Assembly (NCBI GenBank): GCA_007129055.1
Contig: SKWE01000070.1
Coordinates: 1-6,924 of the forward strand
Length of the DNA: 6,924 bases
Reading direction: 5' to 3'
From: Syntrophomonadaceae bacterium
GTDB taxonomy: Bacteria > Bacillota > Dethiobacteria > DTU022
Within the stretch, counting starts at the first letter, position 1. Each line of letters opens with the position of its first letter. The notes beneath the pieces are model-generated. The model was not told the DNA's origin. It worked only from the letters and a program-made list of their open reading frames with translations, and ran no database searches. The position numbers and the translations under genes are program-made. Shown here in pieces: positions 1-4,974 of this stretch.

Positions 1-748
1 CGCTTTTCGGGTGCAGCCCCACCCAGTTGGCCCCCAGGCTCCATACCTGGTTGTAAGCTGCCTTTGAAGAGTTCATCAGGTCCCATAAAAAGCCATAATA
101 GTGATCGGTGCGGGTATTCATATGGGCATATTCCCTTACAGCTTCAGAATGCCAGGCTGCCGGGGTAACGATAGCATCAACCTGGTCAACAATGGCATAC
201 TGGCGTGACAGTTCAACGAAACAGAGGTCGTAACAGATCAGGAAACCGAAGCGTCCCCACTTTGTATCGATACTCAGACGTTTATCCGTTCCCTGCTCAA
301 AAAAGGGCCTTTCACTGGGGATCAGGAATACCTTTGCGTATATATAATCTTCCTGCATGTAATCTATTCCCTGGTTGAGGATAAAAGCGCAGTTGTAAAG
401 GCTGCCGTCCCTTTCACGGGTGTTGCCGTAAAAGATATATTCCAGGCCGCCTTCACCATCGGTCAGGCTGGCCTTAATATTATCCAGCCATTTCTTGATC
501 CGCTTATTTTCCCCTTCCAGCAGCAAATCTTTCACTTCTGACGGTTCAGGCGCTTTCCATATATAGCCTGTAACACTAAGCTCAGGGAAAATCAGGATAT
601 TTACACTTTTCCGGTGCGCAAGCTCTATAATCTCTTCCATCTTGGCCAGGTTAGCCTTTATATCGGTGGTGCTGTGAATGTTGGCGATCATTACCGTGGG
701 GCAATTTTCATCCTCGGAAAAAACTCTTTCAACAATCCTGAAATCCAT
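1..748 (-). CDS. Carbon-nitrogen hydrolase (nitrilase superfamily), C-terminus cut by window edge
   Basis: The reading frame is open from an ATG at 746-748 to the left edge, giving 249 complete codons and no stop. It is a nitrilase-superfamily enzyme, which hydrolyses amide or nitrile C-N bonds through a cysteine thiol. The triad is visible in order and at normal spacing: Glu56 in FPELSVTGY, Lys139 in YAKVFLIPSE (with the second conserved Glu146), and Cys172 in LICYDLCF. The later blocks TPAAWH (about 195-200) and NQVWSLGANWVG (about 233-244) match the family's C-terminal half of the fold, so only a small tail should be missing. No signal peptide or membrane segment is seen, so it is cytoplasmic. 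The ATG follows an AGAGGA ribosome binding site 10 nt upstream. It lies 144 bp beyond the DppF-like gene on the same strand and could be the last gene of that operon or separate. Family is certain; substrate (amide, nitrile, carbamoyl compound) cannot be told. Confidence 0.9.
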   Translation of the reverse strand, partial: MDFRIVERVFSEDENCPTVMIANIHSTTDIKANLAKMEEIIELAHRKSVNILIFPELSVTGYIWKAPEPSEVKDLLLEGENKRIKKWLDNIKASLTDGEGGLEYIFYGNTRERDGSLYNCAFILNQGIDYMQEDYIYAKVFLIPSERPFFEQGTDKRLSIDTKWGRFGFLICYDLCFVELSRQYAIVDQVDAIVTPAAWHSEAVREYAHMNTRTDHYYGFLWDLMNSSKAAYNQVWSLGANWVGLHPKS

Positions 749-758
749 AGCTATCAGA

Positions 759-764
759 TCCTCT
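759..764 (-). promoter_or_regulatory. Ribosome binding site of the nitrilase-family gene
   Basis: AGAGGA on the minus strand, 10 nt before the ATG at 748. It supports that ATG over a TTG further upstream at 779-781, which has no comparable site. Confidence 0.55.
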
Positions 765-788
765 CGCTCTTTAACAGGCAATCTATAA

Positions 789-859
789 ATAACTTGACAA
801 CTTGATACACAGCGTACCATCTTCATAACTTGACAACTTGATACACAGTGTACTATCTT
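789..859. repeat. Two-copy tandem repeat, 36-bp period
   Basis: A 35-bp unit occurs at 789-823 and again at 825-859, with one base between copies and 33 of 35 positions identical. The differences are C/T at 813 versus 849 and at 818 versus 854. Each unit starts ATAACTTGACAACTTGATAC and ends in CATCTT or TATCTT. Inside each unit, AACTTGAC is followed directly by AACTTGAT, so the unit itself contains a shorter direct repeat. The second copy contains a perfect dyad TACAC-A-GTGTA at 842-852. It lies between the DppF-like gene and the nitrilase gene. It has no CRISPR-like spacers and no coding frame. Confidence 0.85.
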
Positions 860-877
860 TCTATCTTTACTATCTTT
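853..877. repeat. Triplicated CTATCTTT micro-repeat
   Basis: CTATCTTT occurs at 853-860, 861-868 and 870-877. The first copy overlaps the end of the second 36-bp-period unit. It probably arose by slippage. No function is evident. Confidence 0.75.
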
Positions 878-892
878 TAACTTACCTGAGGT

Positions 893-1879
893 TTAGATTT
901 CTTCAAAGTAGTGACAGGCAACTAAGTGGCTGTCACCGGTATTATCCGCCGGGCGAAGCTCTGGCACATCGGTCCTGCAGTTATCCTTAACATAGGGGCA
1001 GCGGGTGTGAAACCTGCACCCCGGGGGAGGATCGATGGCAGAAGGAACATCGCCTTCCAGCCTAATCCTTTCTTTTTTTCTGCCGGGCCTGGGCACCGGA
1101 ATGGCCGATAACAGGGCCCTGGTATAAGGGTGCCGGGGGGCATCGAAAAGCGAATTTTTGTCGGCTATTTCCATAATCCGGCCCAGGTACATAACGATTA
1201 TCCGGTCCGATATATGCCGCACTACGCCCAGGTCATGAGATATAAATAGGTAGGTGAGGTGAAATTCCCTTTGCAGGTTTTTCAGCAGATTCAATATCTG
1301 GGCCCGGATTGATACATCCAGGGCTGAAACAGCTTCATCGCATATGATCAGTTTGGGATTAAGCGATAGCGCACGGGCAATCCCTATCCGCTGACGCTGG
1401 CCGCCGCTGAATTCATGGGGGTAGCGGTCTGCCTGGTAAGGCGCAAGCCCAACTTTATCCAGTAAGTCAAGAACTCTTTCCCGCTTTCCTTCGGGCGGCA
1501 CTATGTTTTGAATATACATGGCTTCTTCCAGCACCTGGGCTACTGTCTGGCGGGGGTTCAGAGAAGCAAAAGGATCCTGGAAAACAATCTGCATATCCTT
1601 GCGAATTTTTCTTATTTCGTCCCTGGTCAGCGAAGTGAGTTTTACATCTTCAAATGTAATTTCACCGGCAGTGGGTTTTTCAAGGTGCAAAATAGCCCTG
1701 CCGGCCGTAGATTTCCCACAACCTGACTCACCAACAAGGCTAACGGTTTCTCCTTCATTGACAGTAAAGGAAATGTCATCAACAGCCTTGACATAGTTAA
1801 CTGTCCGCCCCAGGAAACCGCCCTTGATGGGGTAGTATTTTTTCAGGTTCTCTACCCGGAGCAGCTCTTTAGCAGCCAT
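893..1879 (-). CDS. dppF: Peptide ABC transporter ATP-binding protein, DppF/OppF type
   Basis: This 328-residue cytoplasmic ATPase pairs with the DppD-like protein to power peptide import. The motifs are intact: Walker A GESGCGKST at 50-58, Q-loop Gln101 in VFQDPFASLNP, signature FSGGQ at 157-161, Walker B LIICDE at 177-182, and switch His215 in ISHDLG. The C-terminal oligopeptide/dipeptide domain has RHPYTRALLSAIP at about 249-261 and four cysteines at 288, 294, 301 and 322. This is the pattern that binds a [4Fe-4S] cluster in mycobacterial Opp; cluster binding here is inferred. The ATG at 1879 follows AAGAGGTGG by 6 nt and lies inside the end of the DppD-like gene (11-bp overlap), suggesting translational coupling. 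DppF is called over DppD because it is distal in the operon and has the basic insert KKYYPIKGGFLGR (13-25) with an NYVKAVDDISF block typical of OppF/DppF. No hairpin terminator follows it. Confidence 0.95.
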   Translation of the reverse strand: MAAKELLRVENLKKYYPIKGGFLGRTVNYVKAVDDISFTVNEGETVSLVGESGCGKSTAGRAILHLEKPTAGEITFEDVKLTSLTRDEIRKIRKDMQIVFQDPFASLNPRQTVAQVLEEAMYIQNIVPPEGKRERVLDLLDKVGLAPYQADRYPHEFSGGQRQRIGIARALSLNPKLIICDEAVSALDVSIRAQILNLLKNLQREFHLTYLFISHDLGVVRHISDRIIVMYLGRIMEIADKNSLFDAPRHPYTRALLSAIPVPRPGRKKERIRLEGDVPSAIDPPPGCRFHTRCPYVKDNCRTDVPELRPADNTGDSHLVACHYFEEI

Positions 1880-2882
1880 AATAGACCACCTCTTTTGCCC
1901 CCTGCCAGCCGCTTGTATAAATCAGGCAGCGCACCAGGTTATTTCCTCCAAGGTCAATTAAATCGGGATAAGTTTCCCTGCAAATATCTTCGGCGTAAGG
2001 GCAGCGGGGAGCAAACCGGCAGCCTGATGGCATCTGCGCCGGGCTGGGGACAGCCCCCTGTATTGCTTCAAGTTCTTCCTTGTCAACATCAGGGCGCGGC
2101 AAAGAATTAAATAGACCTGCCGTATAAGGATGTTTGGGTTGATTAAAAAGCGTTTCAACATCCGCATATTCTACTATACTGCCGCAGTACATTACTGCAA
2201 CATAGTTGCAGGTTTCTGCAACGATACCCAGGTCATGGGTAATAATAATTACGGACATTCCAAGTTTCTGCTGCAGTTCCTTGATTAAATCTAAAATTTG
2301 GGCCTGTATAGTAACATCAAGAGCAGTTGTAGGCTCATCGGCGATCAATAGTTCGGGAACACAGGCCAGGGCCATGGCAATCATTACCCTCTGCCTCATC
2401 CCTCCGGACAGTTCAAAAGGGTACTGGTTCATTCTTTCTTCAGGAGAAGCGATGCCTACCAGCTTGAGCATTTCCAGGGATTTTTCTGAAGCTTCTTTTT
2501 TACCAAGCTTTTGGTGGATCCGGTAAGCTTCCCGAATCTGTTCTCCAATAGTAAAAACGGGGTTAAGAGAGGTCATCGGTTCCTGGAAGATCATTGATAT
2601 CTGGTTGCCCCGTATTTTAAGCATTTCCTTTTCATTTTTCGTGGCTAAATCCTTATCCTTGAACATTATTTCTCCGCAAACAACTTTGCCCGGTTTATCA
2701 ACCAGCCCAAGGATGGATAAAGCCATAACGCTTTTACCGCAACCTGACTCACCTACAACACCGAGGGTTTCACCTTTCGGCACTGCCAGGGTAACCCCGT
2801 CGACAGCCTTTACTTCCCCTTCCTCGGTGAAAAAAGAGGTGCACAGGTTGTTGATTTTCAATATGGATTCAGACTGTTTCAA
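1869..2882 (-). CDS. dppD: Peptide ABC transporter ATP-binding protein, DppD/OppD type
   Basis: This is the first of two 337/328-residue ATPases of the importer, located at the inner face of the membrane. Walker A GESGCGKS is at 44-51, Q-loop Gln100 in IFQEPMTSLNP, signature LSGGM at 158-162 followed by RQRVMIAMAL, Walker B LLIADE at 178-183, and switch His216 in ITHDLG. EPMTSLNP, ELSGGMRQR and the HPYTAGLFNSLPRP tail block are characteristic of OppD/DppD. Four C-terminal cysteines (288, 294, 301, 319) form the putative iron-sulfur motif. The start is TTG at 2880-2882, preceded by AAAGAGGTG with 6 nt spacing. An in-frame TGA lies two codons upstream, and the nearby ATG at 2884-2886 is in another frame and soon hits a stop, so no better start exists. 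The stop overlaps the start of the DppF-like gene. The short tail after Cys319 ends in GC and looks unremarkable. Confidence 0.95.
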   Translation of the reverse strand: MKQSESILKINNLCTSFFTEEGEVKAVDGVTLAVPKGETLGVVGESGCGKSVMALSILGLVDKPGKVVCGEIMFKDKDLATKNEKEMLKIRGNQISMIFQEPMTSLNPVFTIGEQIREAYRIHQKLGKKEASEKSLEMLKLVGIASPEERMNQYPFELSGGMRQRVMIAMALACVPELLIADEPTTALDVTIQAQILDLIKELQQKLGMSVIIITHDLGIVAETCNYVAVMYCGSIVEYADVETLFNQPKHPYTAGLFNSLPRPDVDKEELEAIQGAVPSPAQMPSGCRFAPRCPYAEDICRETYPDLIDLGGNNLVRCLIYTSGWQGAKEVVYYGC

Positions 2883-2888
2883 GCATCA

Positions 2889-2897
2889 CACCTCTTT
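2889..2897 (-). promoter_or_regulatory. Ribosome binding site fixing the TTG start of the DppD-like gene
   Basis: AAAGAGGTG on the minus strand, 6 nt before TTG at 2882. It decides the start because an in-frame TGA between it and the TTG excludes anything upstream. Confidence 0.75.
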
Positions 2898-2912
2898 CAC
2901 CAGGTATAAAAG

Positions 2913-3833
2913 CTAATTAAGTTCAATTCGCTTGTTCAGGTAGCGATAAGATATGTCAACCAGGAGGTTTACAAAAACAAAGATCAGGGCAAATATAAGG
3001 ACTATCCCCTGGACCAGGGGGAAATCGCGGGCCCTGATAGAGTCTATTGCCAGGCGCCCCATTCCGTTAACAGCAAAAACCGTTTCAGCCAGGACCGTTC
3101 CCGATAAAAGCATCCCCATTTCAATCCCAATAACCGTAACCACTGGGATGAGGGCATTTTTCAAGGCATGTTTATAGATTACATATCTCTCTTTTACCCC
3201 TTTGGCCCTGGCAGTTCGGATATAGTCCTGGTTAATAACATCGAGCATGCTGGAGCGGGTCATCCTGGCAATGATTGCCGCGCCTGCAGTGCCCAGGGTT
3301 ACTACGGGCAGTATGGCCTGCTGCCAGGTGCCCCACCCGGAGGGAGGCAGCAGGGCCAGATCGATCGAAAAGTATTTAATTAACATTAATCCCAACCAAA
3401 AATTAGGCATGGAAAAACTGAAAAGGGCGGCAACCATAATAAAAGAATCAATCAGGCTGTACCTGCGAACTGCTGATATCACCCCGGCCACCAGGCCGAA
3501 GACAACACTGAGAAACATACTGTAGACGGCCAGCCTCATGGTTATGCCGATCCTGGGCTTTATTTCATCAACAACCGCCCTGCTGCTGCGTACCGACTGC
3601 CCCAGGTCGCCCTGCAGCAGGTTACTCATGTACCTGCCGTATTGGACATGCAGGGGATCGTTTAAACCCAGCCTTTCCCTAATTGCTTCAACCTGGGCAT
3701 GGGGCGCTGCTTCACCAGCCATGATCCTGGCCGGGTCGCCTGGAATCAGGTGCATGAGAGAGAAAACCAACATTGTAACCCCGATTACTACAGGTATGGT
3801 CTGTAATAGCCTGCGCACTATAAACTGAAGCAA
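2913..3833 (-). CDS. dppB: Peptide ABC transporter permease, DppB/OppB type
   Basis: This 306-residue integral membrane protein forms half of the translocation pore. The N-terminal block RRLLQTIPVVIGVTMLVFSL and HLIPGDPARIMAG (about 7-40) is diagnostic of the OppB/DppB subfamily, as is the LGLNDPLHVQYGRYM segment at 55-69. Six hydrophobic segments are seen at roughly 9-30, 98-121, 131-156, 172-192, 228-253 and 274-294. The cytoplasmic EAA loop that docks to the ATPases is at about 204-230 (YIRTARAKGVKERYVIYKHA onward), with the invariant Gly212. The start is TTG at 3831-3833, 10 nt after AAGGAG. The in-frame stop of the preceding permease gene lies only six codons upstream and no ATG or GTG intervenes. 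It sits 18 bp after the DppC-like gene and 30 bp before the DppD-like gene. Length and motifs are complete. The unusual point is that it comes after, not before, its DppC partner. Confidence 0.95.
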   Translation of the reverse strand: MLQFIVRRLLQTIPVVIGVTMLVFSLMHLIPGDPARIMAGEAAPHAQVEAIRERLGLNDPLHVQYGRYMSNLLQGDLGQSVRSSRAVVDEIKPRIGITMRLAVYSMFLSVVFGLVAGVISAVRRYSLIDSFIMVAALFSFSMPNFWLGLMLIKYFSIDLALLPPSGWGTWQQAILPVVTLGTAGAAIIARMTRSSMLDVINQDYIRTARAKGVKERYVIYKHALKNALIPVVTVIGIEMGMLLSGTVLAETVFAVNGMGRLAIDSIRARDFPLVQGIVLIFALIFVFVNLLVDISYRYLNKRIELN

Positions 3834-3843
3834 CTGGGAAACA

Positions 3844-3849
3844 CTCCTT
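3844..3849 (-). promoter_or_regulatory. Ribosome binding site for the TTG start of the DppB-like gene
   Basis: AAGGAG on the minus strand, within AAAAGGAGTG, directly after the TAG (3852-3854) of the upstream permease gene. It lies 10 nt before TTG at 3833 and supports that start. Confidence 0.7.
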
Positions 3850-3851
3850 TT

Positions 3852-4745
3852 CTAGGCTTTCGTTTTCGGATCAAAGGCATCACGTAATCCATCGCCGAAC
3901 AGGTTAAAGGCCAGCACAACGGTTACAATGGCCAAACCGGGAAATAAAGCTACATGGGGATGATCGAACATATAACTGCGACCCTGGCTGAGCATGGCAC
4001 CCCACTCCGGGGTCGGAGGCTGGGCTCCCAGACCAAGGAAAGAAAGTCCACTGGCGATCAGGATAGCAATAGCGATCCTGATCGTGGCCTGGACAATAAT
4101 CGGCGATATGATGTTGGGCAGAATATGTAAAAAAATGATTCGAAAATCACTGGCCCCGAGGGCCCTGACAGCATCAATATACTCCAATTTGCTGACGGCC
4201 ATGGTTGAACCCCTGACGATTCGGGCAAAACCGGGGACAGAAAAAACTCCGACCGCCAAAATTACATTATTAATACTGCCTCCAAGCACACTAACCAGGG
4301 CAATAGCTAAAAGGATGCCGGGGAAAGCAAGCAGTATATCAATAAAGCGCATTATGATGGTATCGAGATATTTTCCGTAATAACCGGCAAAAATTCCGAG
4401 AGGGACTCCAACCAGCATTCCGACAAAGACAGATAAAAAACCTATGTACAGGGTAATAGACATCCCGTGGATGATGCGGGTAAATACATCACGTCCATTG
4501 TGATCAGTTCCAAACCAATGCTCGGAAGAAGGTGGTAATAGTTTAAGAGAATAATCTACCCTTACCGGGTCATAAGTGGTAAAGAAAGGGCCGAAAATGG
4601 CAATGAGGATAAAGATCAGGATCAGGTAGCCACCAATGATGGCAGCCCGGTTTTTTTTCAGCCGCTTGTATATTATTCTCCACCCCGCTGCAGTGCTGGC
4701 AGCCCGTGGAGATTCAACAGGTAAACCGCTGGGCATTTCGCTCAT
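3852..4745 (-). CDS. dppC: Peptide ABC transporter permease, DppC/OppC type
   Basis: This 297-residue permease is the second half of the pore. It has the OppC-type N-terminal region: a short Pro/Ser-rich cytoplasmic tail, WRIIYKRLKKNRAAIIGGY at 22-40, then the first membrane helix at about 37-57. The diagnostic block HWFGTDHNGRDVFTRIIHG follows at 76-94. Further hydrophobic segments are at about 97-122, 134-156, 160-175, 208-238 and 265-283. The EAA loop is at about 189-212 (YIDAVRALGASDFRIIFLHI onward), with Gly197. SFLGLGAQPPTPEWGAML at 235-252 is the usual C-terminal signature of this subfamily. The ATG at 4743-4745 follows GAAGG by 5 nt, within GAGAGGATAGAAGG. It is the first gene of the minus-strand operon, transcribed from the divergent region shared with the solute-binding protein gene. 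Nothing is truncated. Confidence 0.95.
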   Translation of the reverse strand: MSEMPSGLPVESPRAASTAAGWRIIYKRLKKNRAAIIGGYLILIFILIAIFGPFFTTYDPVRVDYSLKLLPPSSEHWFGTDHNGRDVFTRIIHGMSITLYIGFLSVFVGMLVGVPLGIFAGYYGKYLDTIIMRFIDILLAFPGILLAIALVSVLGGSINNVILAVGVFSVPGFARIVRGSTMAVSKLEYIDAVRALGASDFRIIFLHILPNIISPIIVQATIRIAIAILIASGLSFLGLGAQPPTPEWGAMLSQGRSYMFDHPHVALFPGLAIVTVVLAFNLFGDGLRDAFDPKTKA

Positions 4746-4806
4746 TTAAGCCTTCTATCCTCTCTTGAATGCTGCATTGTACCTTAGAATTAAATAATCA
4801 TCATCT

Positions 4807-4835
4807 ATTATGAACATAAAGAGCAATATTTGCAA
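4807..4835 (-). promoter_or_regulatory. Predicted sigma-A-type promoter for the permease/ATPase operon
   Basis: On the minus strand, TTGCAA (4835-4830) and CATAAT (4812-4807) are separated by 17 bp. Four of six bases match TTGACA and five of six match TATAAT. Transcription would begin near 4800, giving a leader of about 55 nt before the DppC-like ATG. The -35 hexamer is shared with the opposite promoter. This is a sequence match only. Confidence 0.5.
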
Positions 4836-4857
4836 TCTATTACATCTATAGTATAAT
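4829..4857 (+). promoter_or_regulatory. Predicted sigma-A-type promoter for the solute-binding protein gene
   Basis: A perfect TATAAT is at 4852-4857. Upstream is TTTGCA (4829-4834, 17-bp spacer) or TTGCAA (4830-4835, 16-bp spacer), each matching TTGACA at four of six positions. Transcription would begin near 4864, giving a leader of about 110 nt. It overlaps the divergent promoter at the -35 box. Confidence 0.5.
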
Positions 4858-4872
4858 AAAAAACACTGAATA

Positions 4873-4881
4873 ATTATAGTC
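4873..4881 (+). promoter_or_regulatory. Isolated operator-like half-site ATTATAGTC
   Basis: ATTATAGTC here is the exact reverse complement of GACTATAAT at 4923-4931. It also differs by one base from ATTACAGTC at 4932-4940. Together they give three copies of ATTA(T/C)AGTC in under 70 bp. It may be an auxiliary binding site for the regulator of the downstream near-palindrome; the regulator is unknown. Confidence 0.35.
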
Positions 4882-4922
4882 AGTTTGTCATTACTTTCAT
4901 ATTTAGTGGTGATAAATATTAA

Positions 4923-4940
4923 GACTATAATATTACAGTC
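4923..4940. promoter_or_regulatory. 18-bp near-palindrome over a TATAAT box, candidate operator
   Basis: GACTATAATATTACAGTC is an inverted repeat with one mismatched pair among nine. It includes a perfect TATAAT at 4926-4931, but the matching -35 position has only a weak hexamer (for example TTTAGT at 4902-4907). It lies 34 bp before the start codon of the solute-binding protein gene. Either a second promoter or an operator downstream of the stronger promoter would fit. A protein bound here could block transcription of the binding-protein gene. Confidence 0.4.
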
Positions 4941-4958
4941 CCAAATATATTTCAAATA

Positions 4959-4966
4959 AGGGGGAA
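4959..4966 (+). promoter_or_regulatory. Strong ribosome binding site of the solute-binding protein gene
   Basis: AGGGGGAA, 8 nt before the ATG at 4975. It fits the high expression expected of a binding protein and supports that start, which also places the signal peptide correctly. Confidence 0.75.
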
Positions 4967-4974
4967 GTCAAATC

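Noticed and set aside
614..805. Open frame of 63 codons on the plus strand
   Set aside because: It lies antisense to the N-terminal part of the nitrilase gene, including conserved codons, and runs into the tandem repeat.
794..856. TTGACA boxes within the tandem repeat, one with TACTAT 15 bp downstream on the plus strand
   Set aside because: The spacing is short and transcription would run antisense into the DppF-like gene. On the minus strand, TTGTCA has no good -10 partner ahead of the nitrilase gene. The boxes are probably incidental to the repeat.
789..877. CRISPR array remnant
   Set aside because: The two units are adjacent with a single base between them and no spacer, and no cas gene is present.
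885..893. ACCTGAGGT dyad at the end of the DppF-like gene as a terminator
   Set aside because: The stem is only 4 bp with no T-run, too weak for an intrinsic terminator.
4755..4955. Open frame of 66 codons on the minus strand in the divergent intergenic region
   Set aside because: It is a low-complexity AT-rich frame that lies across both predicted promoters, lacks a ribosome binding site, and its product resembles no family.
4858..4974. Riboswitch or T-box in the leader of the solute-binding protein gene
   Set aside because: No terminator/antiterminator pair, T-box sequence or recognisable aptamer core is seen. The only dyads are the short operator-like repeats.
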